Under the pieces are notes generated by a model. The model worked only from the letters and a program-made list of their open reading frames with translations. It was not told where the DNA came from and made no database searches. The position numbers were made by a program, and so were the translations under genes. 64,000 nt of DNA from Lutraria lutraria (lineage: Eukaryota > Mollusca > Bivalvia > Venerida > Mactridae), in contig OZ026841.1 in the NCBI GenBank assembly GCA_964023205.1, positions 28,968,399-29,032,398 on the forward strand, read 5' to 3'. Positions 11,336 through 21,985 of this stretch are shown here, in pieces; position 1 is the first letter of the stretch, and the number at the start of each line of letters is the position of its first letter.

Positions 11336-14300
11336 ATGGCGGCGCCCATGGACATCGGAAACACACAAAACATTCATCTTATTGACGATTTGGAGGCTTC
11401 ATTCGTAGTAAATATACAACAAAGCATTTATTGGCGTACACTTTTTTCTCTCTAAATGCACATGTATATGTGATGTTGTTTTTTTAAGACGTGACATTGA
11501 CAGTTCCATTCTTAAGACTTGACAGTTGTGTTTTTAATTTTATCATTGTTGGTCCTTGATTTCCTTTTGATTGAAGACATGTTGGAAGTAAAAATCAATG
11601 TAAAGGCAATGATCATTTAGTTGATGAAGCCTTCATTTCGAAGTGACCCATGATCATGGATTGGACATTGTAAGGACTTCCCCGTATTAAAACACAGTTT
11701 ATATATTTCTGCAAATGCTAGATGGTCCGCATGTTGATTGGAGTTTAGTATTGACACAGGAATTTCCCACGTTACTACGTATCTTACATTCGATTGGTCG
11801 ATAGGCGGTAATAAGGTCATCAAGCAAAAAATCAATATGGACGTCAGTGTTTAAAGAAATGCGATCAGTTGATGTATTATTTTATTGTTATTGAGTATTT
11901 AAATTATGTTGTTTTTTTTTGACAAGAAGAAGAATTGCTTATGAGGATTAAATGTTTGTATGATTGCAGACTTATACTTTCGGGCATTGTAACACTAGTA
12001 AAGAGTTAGGTAGGCGGTAATAGGGACGGCCTGTATATAATTATTAAGATGACAGTCAGTGAATTTTCAATGATTAAAATTTGAAACTGTAATCAAATTC
12101 ATAGCATGTTAAGAGAAAACTCATTTTGATTTATGCAAGGTCAGTTAGTATGTTTATAGTTAGCCCTACTAATTCGGCTTTTTCGGTTGGTCGATTTTCG
12201 TGAACAAATTTGGAAGGGCCATCCTCTCAGCCTTACAAACATCTGCATATTTACGTGTGGAAATTCAAATTACATCAAAATTCTTCATATAACTTACATA
12301 AATAATCCAATAACAATAATCTGCGTGCTTTAAAAAATCTGTTTTAAATGTCAAATTTAAATATTGAACTTAAAATTCTAAACTGATTTAAGTTTAACTT
12401 GCCAACGTTTAGTTGACCTGCCAGCTTATTTAAACTTGTACTTAAATTATTTGCAAAGCAAATTTTCGAGAATAGGCGATGTTTACCATGACATTGGCAT
12501 TTAACCGCCATTTTACCGGTTTCGTTTTCAGTTAGGAAATAGTGGGGAGAAACAAATCATTAATGCACCTTTCAGAAAAGCTATGTTGAAATAATATATA
12601 CTCATTTGAGTATAGAAACGTGTATTCTACCTACCAAATGGTTCACTTTGGTCACAAATATTGTAGTTATCGTGCCCAACAGGTTTTAATTGGGGATTTT
12701 CTGCACACAAATATGCAGATCTTTGTTAGACTGTGCGGTATGGGGCCAAGTCGAAAAAGTAATTTGTCGTCACAAACAGTCTAATTAGTTGCACTAGTTT
12801 GTAGTGACTGATTTTTTTGTAATCAAATTATCTCAAATTAATTTTTTTATTATCTTTCAAACTTTGTGCCATTCTGTAAATAACATGTAATATATAATTT
12901 TTATGAAACTCATTTACTGGTCGAAAGTTTTGGTTTGATTGCTCGGAGATCCATCAAATGTGAAATTTAAACATCTTAATTGCCTTGTTTCTTAGTACAA
13001 TGAAGCTAGCACTTTCATTTATACAGAGTTTGTTGTGAAGTATGATTGGGAATATTGATTATACAGTAATATACAGACATGGTAGTCTTGTCTGGTATAG
13101 ATTTTTTCTGTTATCCCTTGCAGTGACTGGTATTCATTTCAAGTGTTACTGAAGCAGAAATTTTATTTTTTTACATTAATTTGAAACTTGATTACTCTAA
13201 TCAAACTACTGAAATACATTTTTTATATCTATGCTTTTAGGACTGATTCGGATTCACACCCATTTACTCTATCTCAATTAAAAGTATGATTTCCCTATTA
13301 AACAGAATCATAAAAATTTCAATTCAGTTGAATTTATTTTTTTGAGACATCTAAGAGCAGTAGATTATCTCTCTAGTCTTAAGGTAACGGGCTTGGATGT
13401 CAGGTCAAATCATGTTTCGCCAATTTATAGATTTAAAAACTAAACCACAATTACATACTAAGATAAACCCACTGTATAAAGTGCATTGCAAGTGATTTGA
13501 AACAAATATTACATTTGATTGGTCTTAAACCAATATTGCACGTAATTTACAATTTTTTTAACAATGATAACCTCATGTACTCTGTATATAGGAATATATT
13601 ACAACAAATAGCTTTAAAATCACTATAAATGTATAATGCAGGGAACCGTGTTTCAGTTTTTAGCTCACATGTCACAAAGTGACAAAGTGAGCTATTAGGA
13701 TCACTCTCCGTCTGGCGTCTAGGGGCCACATTTTTGGCTCAATTTTAGCAAAACTGGGTCAGAACGTTAATATCAACAAAATCTCGGACGAGTTCGATAT
13801 TGGGCCTTTTGGGGTCAAAAACTAGGTCACCAGGGCCAAATAAGGGAAAACCTTGTGAACACTTTAGAAATCACTGTTTTGACTGGATCTTCATGAAACT
13901 TTGTCAGAATGTTTATTTTAATAATATGTAGGTCAAGTTTGATAATGGGTCATTTCTGTAGTAAAATTAGGTCACTAGGGCAAATTGCTGGAAAACCTTG
14001 TGAACACTCTAGAAGTCACTGTTTTGATTGGATGATCATGAAACCTTGTCAGAATGTCTGTCTTCATAATATCTTGGACGAGTTCGAACATGGGTCATCT
14101 TGGGTCAAAAACTAGGTCGCTAGGTCAAATCTAATGAAAAACCATGTTAACACTGTAGATTTCACAGTTATTATTGGATCTTCACCAAACTTTGTCAAAT
14201 CGTTTGTTTTAATGATATAACGGTCAAGTATAAATATGGGTCATCTGGGGTCAATAACTAGGTCACCAGGTCAAATCTTAGGAAAACTTTGTTAACACTG

Positions 14301-17300
14301 TAGATGTCACAGTTTTAATTGGATCTTCACCAAACCTTGTCAAAATGTTTGCCTCAATGATATGTGGGTCAAGGATGAACATGGGTCAGCCGGGTTCAAA
14401 ACCTGGGTCACAAGGTCAAATCTTAGGTAAAAATCTTGTAAAAGCTCTAAATGTCATGGTTTTGATTGGATCTTGGTCAAACCTTGTCAGATTGTTTGTC
14501 TTAATGATATTAAGGACAAGTTTAAATATGGGTCACCTAGGGTCAAAAACCAGGTCACAAGGTCAAATCTTAGGAAAACCTTATTAACACTGTAGATGTC
14601 AAATTTTGATCGTATCTTCACCAAACCTAGTCAGACTGTTTGTCTTAATGATATGTAAGACAAATTCGAACATAGGTCGTCTGGGGTCAAAAACTAGGTC
14701 ACCAGTTCAAAACAATGTTTTAATGAGTGAACAGTGATTGTCATGTGAGCGATATAGGGCCATCTTGGCCCTCTTGTTTTATAATGTCCTCGCTTCATTA
14801 GGCACTTGACTTTAAAGAAATTCCGTACACAAAACCCTGCTGTTTATTTTGAATAAGCCATGGATAAAAAAATGAAAACAAGTATCAAAAATCTGAGGCA
14901 CGGTTCCCTAGATTAACATTTTCGCAACAAAATTCTGAAAACCACTTTGAAATCAGCCATCAAATAAGACGACAATGTTAATTCGAAAATGACACCTACT
15001 GTATTTTTTAAGCTGAGCAAGTAACAATTAAAGTCAGTGTCAGATCATTATCGTTTCATGAAATCAACGAATTTGACGCACCCCTTTCAATTTTGATAGC
15101 CAATCAAAATCGCTAATGTTTACGGTTCAATAATTGAAACCATGCCCAGGTTTGATGTCTAGTAAGAGGTTTTGTAACAAATTTTTGTCATTCATGAATT
15201 AATAGTATCATATCATACCAATTAATACAATGCACATTACGTTAGACATGTTTAACGCTGATAAGGAAAAGTCGATATTGGTACAGTATATATCACAATA
15301 AAACACCATTTTTGAGCGTTCGGTTAGAATTTTTTGTTGCTTGGTATTACGTAAAGTATTGTATTTAATCTTTGTGAATAAAGTAAAATATCATTTTACG
15401 TTATTTTAGCGATTTTAACCAATGTCAATACATCAAGTCATCAATGTCCTGACCTCTATTGGTAACTAAATGCTGGGAAGGGATATGCATGCTTTGTCAT
15501 ATTATTTCTCTATGTCCTCTCAAGATGCTTATTAGAAGGAAAAATAACACTGTATGTGAGAAGTCAGAAACCAACTCAATACATGTACTATCATCATTTT
15601 TACTCCTGACATAATCATAACTTTAATGCAGAAACACAGAGGTTTTTTAATTCCAGTACACATGTATTGATTCTTTAATCTTCTTGTTTTCTAGAACTGT
15701 TTATCACTGCTCACGACCCAAGAACAAATCAATGTACAGGATTCAGAAGAAACTAAAACCAGTAAGTGAAGATCAGTTAATTTTATACTTCAAAGGGACT
15801 GCAGTGGTTAATATTCTAATAATTTCATACTTCTAAAATAAAATAGGGCTGTTGTGGTATACTGGTGTTTGGTATATGGGAGGATACTGTTAAACAAATG
15901 CATGAACCGTGTGAAGAGGGTTTGTATTGGTCAAATATCAAGTAATTTAGTTCATGCAAAAGCTCACATCAAAACGTGCATCTGAATAAGAACTTTACAT
16001 GTAATACTGATTCATCTTTAATTTCTGTATCTTTTATGAACATTTTTTTATTACAACTTTCACAAATGAAAAAAAAAGAAAAAATAACCAAAAATTATTA
16101 TTTATTTTACAAAATGAATTTTAGAATCACAAATGCATTTAATTTATAATAAGTGAGAAGAAATGCTTGGTTGTTGAGAGGTCAAGTGTATCATACTGTT
16201 AAGTGTATTGTTAGTCCCGTACTGCTATACTGCTGTGCTGCATTGTATCAGAAGTGGCCTGGCAATGCCCTGCCTTTTTTCGAAGAAATTTATGATATTT
16301 CATCCAAAATTTTCATTATATGCACAATTTTTATCTGAAAGTCCATGCTTAACTGATTTAAGTTTCATTTGATTGATTTCTGTCGACACAAATGTTTACA
16401 ATGTAGGTTTTTTAAGATATTTATTAATGTAATATTACTTATTTAGTGTGCAATTCAGTTTAGCCATATTTTTCTTGCTCTGGGTAATGGCACGTTCAAG
16501 ACAGTTATTGGTAAGTTCTTCATTTGTCATGTTTTTTTTCTAATCTTCATTATACAATATTTTATTCACAGGCATTGAGAGTGCTATGCAGAAGTTTTTT
16601 GAGTTGTCAAGGCAAACTGAAGCATTTTTCTTGAGGAAAAGAATGCTGATAACTTTTCAAAAGCCAGAGCAGCATCTGTCAGAGGTAAAATGTCTGATCT
16701 AACTTTGTTGATTCAAATGTATAACTTAATTACTCCAATTTGACTTAATTATACAAGCTTTTATAGTTGTAGTCAGTTACAGGGCCAGTATCCGATTAGC
16801 TTTTTGATCTGATCCGATTTGTTAATTCCTTTGGTGTTTAACAGTTCAAAAGGCATCACATGGTGCCATTAAAATGATCTGGAGGAAACAGTAATATTGT
16901 AGGGAGCAGTTACAAACAACGCCATAAATGTTTATTCCTGGCAGGAATCTCTTGTATTTGGTATTTCAAAATCACCCTGTTTCATAGACCTTGTTTAAAC
17001 TACGCTAAAATGATTTGCCTAGTGTGCGCAGGCTAAACAGAATTAGATAAACTTGAACCATTAGATGAACTTTACAAATGAATATGTATGTATTTTAATT
17101 ACCTTTTACTAACAGGATATGGAATCACTCCGTGTTGAATTGGCCAGAAAAGAACAGTTACTGGAGAGACATTCAGAACGATTAAAACGTTGCCAGCTTG
17201 TGCTGCAACAGCAACAACAGCAGCAGCAACAACAGGGTGGTCCAAGTGGTCAGTCATCACAACAACACCATCCAGCACCAGCCTCTCAACCATCCATGCA

Positions 17301-17583
17301 GCCGCCAGTCTCGCACCCACTACCACCTCCACAACACATGCCACAAGGTGGTAACTTGACGCAGTACTCACATCATGTACCTCAGATGCCGAGTCAGGCT
17401 CCCAGTATGCCTCAGAGTTACCCAGGATACGCAGGGCCAGTTCACCAACAGTCCATGCCAGGTCCGCCGCAAATACCTTCACACAGTATACCAAGGCAAC
17501 AGGCCCCACCCTCTTACCCTCAGGGTCCATTGGCTTTTCTTGAACAGACTACATCAAATATTGGACTTCCTGATAGAAGATAG
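11336..17583 (+). CDS. MED28: Mediator complex subunit 28, four exons
   Basis: MED28 is a head-module-associated subunit of Mediator, the nuclear coactivator that links transcription factors to RNA polymerase II. Exons: 11,336-11,407; 15,695-15,761; 16,572-16,684; 17,116-17,583, all GT/AG with matching phases, giving 720 nt and 239 residues. The start AAAATGGCGGCGCCC matches MED28 N-termini. Family features in order: LIDDLEASF (15-23), a coiled region QKFFELSRQTEAFFLRKR, QKPEQHLSE, then MESLRVELARKEQLLERH, and the C-terminal LAFLEQTTSNIGLP. Between the last two is a Gln/Pro/His-rich insert of about 100 residues absent from the roughly 178-residue vertebrate protein. The first donor could be GTAGTA at 11,405, but GTAAAT at 11,408 fits the family alignment better. 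Intron 1 is 4.3 kb. Candidate poly(A) signals AATAAA lie at 18,071 and 20,268. Confidence 0.9.
13639..14911. mobile_element. element with 145-bp internal tandem repeats and inverted flanks
   Basis: Lies in MED28 intron 1. Seven divergent tandem units of about 145 bp carry the landmarks ACTAGGTCACCAGGTCAAAT (near 13,822, 13,966, 14,112, 14,259, 14,404, 14,550, 14,693), GGAAAACCTTGTTAACAC and GATCTTCACCAAACCTTGTC. The array opens with TTAGCTCACATGTCAC and a nearby AAGTGAGCT, and closes with GTCATGTGAGCGATATAGGGCC and a palindromic GGCCATCTTGGCC. Outside these, AGGGAACCGTG (13,641) and CACGGTTCCCT (about 14,899) form a wider inverted pair. The type of repeat is common in bivalve genomes. No transposase. 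Confidence 0.6.
17206..17235 (+). repeat. CAG/CAA polyglutamine tract in MED28
   Basis: Mixed CAA/CAG codons encode about ten consecutive Gln after QLVL, immediately following the coiled-coil. The interruptions make it less prone to slippage than pure CAG. It opens the Gln/Pro-rich insert of the last exon. Confidence 0.8.
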
Positions 17584-17689
17584 AAGTATTTGAGTAACAG
17601 GCACAGGTCGGTATTCTCTTTTAAAAAACTGAAGTAAATATCAATGAAAAAGAAATGTCAATAATGTCAAGCTCAGTGCTACCTCTCCA

Positions 17690-17860
17690 AAGCAACACCC
17701 TTTGGGAGAAGTAAAATTATGCTGTTGTTGAGAGTTTGTTGCTCTAGAGAGGTTAAATTAATAGTAAATCATGCAGTGTGGAAAAATCATGCTGTTGAAG
17801 AGAGGTTGTTACTCAAGAGAGGGCTGCTCTGGTGAGGTTGTGTTGTAGTATGCAAATAGC
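17690..17860. repeat. degenerate repeat related to the 32-bp minisatellite at 55.7 kb
   Basis: Just downstream of MED28, irregular units of the form GAGAGGTTGTTACTCAAGAG and GCTCTGGTGAGGTTGTG repeat about three times. The reverse complement of the 55.7-kb unit reads GCTCTGGAGAGGTTGTTGCA, so both loci carry the same repeat type. May lie in the 3' UTR. Confidence 0.45.
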
Positions 17861-18181
17861 AAAAGTGGAAGCATTATTTTAGTCTTATCAGTTTAGAAAT
17901 TTTATTGCTAGTAAGTTGACTTACTTAATTTGAAATGTGGAATATATACTTAGTGTGCTGTTTTAAGTAAGAAGTGCTTATGTTTAAATTTTACAAAATT
18001 TTGGCTGAACATTGAAGTTGTTGAATTGTATAACTGCTTATCAAGCATCTGAATAATTCAATTACAGTGTAATAAATACAAATATGTGTAGAAAAAAGTG
18101 AAAATAATGGATTTAGCTTAGTCTCTATGGCTTTGGATTGTAGTACATTTTATACTTTTGATTAATGCTGTCCTAAGGCCT

Positions 18182-18475
18182 ATTAAAAATTTTTGTTTCT
18201 GGAGTCACTCTGTTGGTCGGTCGGTTGGTCCGTCTGTCCGTCCGCATAAAGTGTGTGGAGCGAACTACTTCCACAGTCTTTAAGCTATTACAATGAAACT
18301 TGAAATATGTTATCACCATGAAGTGTAGATGCGCAAGACACAATTTTCATGCACAGCGATTCACTCATGGCAGAGTTATGTCCCCCTGAACTTAGCCATA
18401 TAGTGTACTATTGCAGTATAAGTGTCAAAGCGGCGGCGGGGGTATTAGTCACCTCTGTGACAGTTCTAGTTAAAT
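18182..18475. repeat. dispersed bivalve-type repeat
   Basis: Begins with TGGTCGGTCGGTTGGTCCGT and continues with AATGAAACTTGAAATATGTT and GAGTTATGTCCCCC, ending in a GGCGGCGGGGGTATTAGTCAC segment. A similar stretch (GGTCGGTCCGTCTGTAATT) lies near 54,430. Non-coding; transposition class not known. Confidence 0.45.
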
Positions 18476-20435
18476 ATTTTTTCGAAAAATCATGTGGGAA
18501 GTTAAAAAAGTGAGAAAGTGGCTGTATTGATGTTTCTCGGGCGTAATAAAAGGATTAGGATTGTGGGAAAATTTAGGATAGGTCAAGTAACCAGAAACAA
18601 ACCATCTTTTACACCTTATTAATGATATTAACCTGCTTTTGGCCTTATTCTTTCAGGTGCTAATAGTGAACATTGATCTGCAGGCCAGAGGTTTAGCTGG
18701 TAAAGTCATGTGATATCATCTTGCCACCTTCACCGCAGCACTGGAATTGTTTTTCTGGATGTATTGTTAAAGATGTATATATCAGCCATTTTGTGTAAAG
18801 AAACTAACATATTGAGCAAGTGAACTGCAGTATTGACATTATTTCAAGGAATTACTGTTGTATTTAAGGCTAGAAAAGAAAAAGTCATGTTTACATTTAC
18901 TGGACCAAATAATGATAGTTTTAGCATGTTGCAAAACTTTGCTATTCTATCTTTTCTTCTAAACTTACATGTCATACATTTGAGATACAATTCATATTCC
19001 CTATATTTTTGTACCTCACTGTAAGAAATTGGTTGGTATGCACTAGAAACTTGGATTGTTGAGGTAAATGTAACTGGATGCATGACTATACATTTTTCTG
19101 TCCTAAAATCTTTGATAAACTAGTACATGTATGTCTTATGTTGGGCCAGATTTCAGAGACTTTGCTCCAGGTATAAGATTTACCTAGTCTAGAAACAATT
19201 GTATTTATCATTCAATTTGGTTATTTAGAAAGGTGTATGGTGGTTTTATAAATGGTTTATTTAGTATATTTTCTAAGGTGTTTTAATTTGTAGGGAGATA
19301 TGATTATGTATAGTGATGTCATGTAGTATTGGATGTGAAAGTGAACCAGTTTAATATGATATTCAATATTTTCATAAATATCAACAAAATTAACATAACC
19401 TTAAAATTGTGTTTTTTTAGTAAAATATTTATGATCTTGACATTTTTTAGTTGTCTCCCTTTAAATATAAGTTAAGTACAGTATTTATTATTTTGACATT
19501 TTTGTGTTGTCTCCCTTTGAATATTTGACATTAACAGCCATGAAAAAGAAAGAAGTTCTGAAATACCTTATTATGACATGTAAGAGCATTTTGAAGAAAA
19601 AAGATGAAATAAGATACCAATATGCCAACTTGTGTTGTACACTTGAGCTATGTACACTATAGCATTAAGTTTTCCTCTGATTTCTTAAAGAAGGTCTATT
19701 TTAGGCCGAAACATTAAGTGTGTTCATTTTTTCAGTTCAAAGAGTAAAGCTCAAGATGAGTTATTAGTGAACTATTTTGTCCGTCATCCACTCGTCCATT
19801 CAAAATTCTTCAAATGACGTCTTCTCTGAAACGGCAGTGTCAAATTTGAGGAAACTCCCAGAGAATAATCATTGGATAGTCTTTTACAAAAGTTGCTAAA
19901 AGAATGTCATTCTATGCAGAACTCTTGTGTCTATGGCAACACAAAAGCTTCTTGCGCTTAGATATTTGGCACAAAGCACAATCTATAGGCCTTCTAACAA
20001 AGTTGCTAAAATAATGTCCCTGGGGTCAAAATTACTGAAGTGCAATATTTCTGTTTCAATCGTCACATGCCTCTTATGCTTGTCTTAATTATGATTCCTC
20101 TTTACTTATTAAAATGAAGTAAAGTGTGATGGCACTTATAAGATGTGCATGATTTAAGTGTATGTTAAATGAACTTGAAGTATGGCTGATATGTGAAAAA
20201 AGGAAGATGTATGTATCATAATTAGTTTTAAATAGTGTTTTCAATGTTTTTTGTATAATATTGTTGTAATAAAGATACACGTATGCACGTTTTTATTTTG
20301 TAGTATTCTTTCCCTGAGTTTTAATTTTCCACCTTGAATCAGCGTCATTTGGTGACATTTCGGGCTTTAATGTTGGAGGACAACTGCAGATATACCTGGT
20401 TAGAACCATCAACATTTTGTCAGCTAACTCTACTG
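18476..20435. other. non-coding, possible MED28 3' UTR
   Basis: AT-rich with no coding exon. GTTGTCTCCCTTT occurs twice (about 19,452 and 19,508) as part of a short duplication. AATAAA at 20,268 could end a long MED28 3' UTR. No other gene signal. Confidence 0.35.
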
Positions 20436-20645
20436 GATACCCTGTCGAGAACTTGATGAATAGTTCATAAAATGTTCCTGAACTTATTCATGAATTTATT
20501 CTTGAACTGCATGAACTCCTAATTGGACATTTGGTTCATGAACTTGTCCCATGAAGTTCATGAACAAGTACTCATAACTAGATGAACTTTGATTAACAAT
20601 TCCTGAAACCTGAAACATAAGTTCATGAACAAATTCTCAACAGGC
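20436..20645. repeat. GTTCATGAAC-rich low-complexity region
   Basis: Repeated palindromic cores (TTCATGAA, GTTCATGAAC, CTTGAACTGCATGAACTCC) recur every 20-40 bp. A weaker version lies at about 45,790-45,860. It looks like a decayed short tandem or foldback repeat. Confidence 0.4.
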
Positions 20646-20715
20646 TTCCTGAAATTTGTCTAGTCAAGGTTGGGATTTGAACTCACAGCAGTGAGGGACT
20701 AGTGAATGTCCCTTT

Positions 20716-20810
20716 TAAACTGGTTCCCGTTCCATGATGCAGTGGCTTGTCATAAACTGGTTCCCATTGACCCTTTGGTGCATTGCAACATGGAACAGGA
20801 ACCAGTTTAC
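20716..20810. mobile_element. short palindrome-ended element, copy 1
   Basis: TAAACTGGTTCCCGTTCC at the left and GGAACCAGTTTA at the right are inverted repeats; an extra internal TAAACTGGTTCCC begins at 20,753. The internal CCTTTGGTGCA is found, reverse complemented, in the copy at 55,207-55,285. Confidence 0.5.
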
Positions 20811-20844
20811 ACTTGTCAGAGACAACAACCACTCAGCAATGGAG

Positions 20845-21075
20845 GCCCTTTTATGTTCCGCCATTTTGACTGGCGGAAGAGCATGAAGTGTTACCCCTGG
20901 CTGTCTGTCAGTTCAAATTTTGATGTCCATCTGTTCATTTTTTGGTTTCCGAGTGATTACTCCAGAAATATTTCATGGATATTTTACATGAAGGTGTATA
21001 ATAATAAAATACATGTCAAGTTTATTTATGTTAAAATCCAAATATTTCCTCAGGAGTTATGCCCCCTTTTCTTTA
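20845..21075. repeat. dispersed repeat 'GGCGGAAGRGCATRAA', copy 1
   Basis: Contains TTTTGACTGGCGGAAGAGCATGAAG, TTTGGTTTCCGAGTGATTACTC, ACATGAAGGTGTATAATAAT and CAGGAGTTATGCCCCC. The same landmarks in the same order recur at 21,747-21,985. The open frame crossing it is not a gene. Confidence 0.5.
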
Positions 21076-21179
21076 CTTAGCTATCAGTGTGGGCATTTAA
21101 ATAGCAAACTGCATGACTATAACAGGTAGCTGAAATTAAATGTCATAATATCTAATTTCATGAAAATTTTGCCTCAGCA

Positions 21180-21440
21180 AATGACCGGCCTCCATGGTCG
21201 AGTGGTTAAGTTTGCTGACTTCAAATCACTGCAACCTCTCGCTGATCATTGGTTCGAGCCCAGCTACCAACCATGTTTCTTTATGTGAGAAAGTTGGTGG
21301 TTGCTTACGGATGATGGGAGTCTAGTACTGATTCTTCCTAGTAACGATGGTTAGGTGAACTGTCTGCCTCATATGACTGTTGAAAAGGGGTGTAAAACTT
21401 GATACAAACAAGCATCAGTAAATTTTGATAAATAAAGTGT
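21180..21440 (+). mobile_element. tRNA-derived SINE
   Basis: The head has an RNA polymerase III A box (TGGTCGAGTGGTTAAG, about 21,196) and B box (GGTTCGAGCCC, about 21,251) at tRNA-like spacing, but no complete cloverleaf. It is followed by a body with GATGGTTAGGTGAACTGTC and a tail GTTGAAAAGGGGTGTAAAAC, ending in AT-rich sequence. This matches metazoan tRNA-SINE architecture widespread in bivalves. Related remnants lie at 50.4, 60.2 and 63.7 kb. Confidence 0.65.
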
Positions 21441-21746
21441 TGAAGATGTTTGCAAATGATTTTTTGTGGACAAAAGTATTTAGAATATGATTCAATTGTT
21501 ACATTGTATATATATTTGATATTTGACTAAATGCTTATTGATTGGGATTGGTTGTATTAGATTGTAGCTGATTTGTATAAGAAACAAGTTATTGTTGTTT
21601 TCTTTTTCATTATGGTTCATGATTGATACTAGTACTTAATGTTAAAATTATATTAGATAGTACCTGGAATTATAATTCATAATCAAAGGTGTCTCAAGTG
21701 ATAGGTGATAAATACATGATAAGAATACTTCCCGAGAATAATTTTT

Positions 21747-21985
21747 ATGCCCCCGCAATTCGAAATGGCGGAAGGGCATAAAATGTTGCCCTGTGTGTTC
21801 AAATTTTGGTTTCCGAGCAAGAACTCAAGATATATTTCATTGATTGGTTTCATATTTTACATGACACGAAGGTGTATAATAATCAAATAAAGGATATGTT
21901 CGATCTCAGTTGAAATTGAAACATTTTTACAGGAGTTATGGCCCATTTTTACTTATCTTTTACCGGGGGCTTTTGTGTCTTCTGG
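21747..21985. repeat. dispersed repeat 'GGCGGAAGRGCATRAA', copy 2
   Basis: Shares GGCGGAAGGGCATAAA, TTTGGTTTCCGAGC, ACACGAAGGTGTATAATAATC and CAGGAGTTATGGCCC with the copy at 20,845. It begins TATGCCCCCGC and ends near CCGGGGGC, suggesting inverted ends. Confidence 0.5.

Noticed and set aside
17099..17530. 143-residue minus-strand ORF opposite MED28 exon 4
   Set aside because: Shadow of the MED28 coding exon.
21183..21265. Possible tRNA gene
   Set aside because: A and B boxes are present but no cloverleaf forms, and a SINE body follows.
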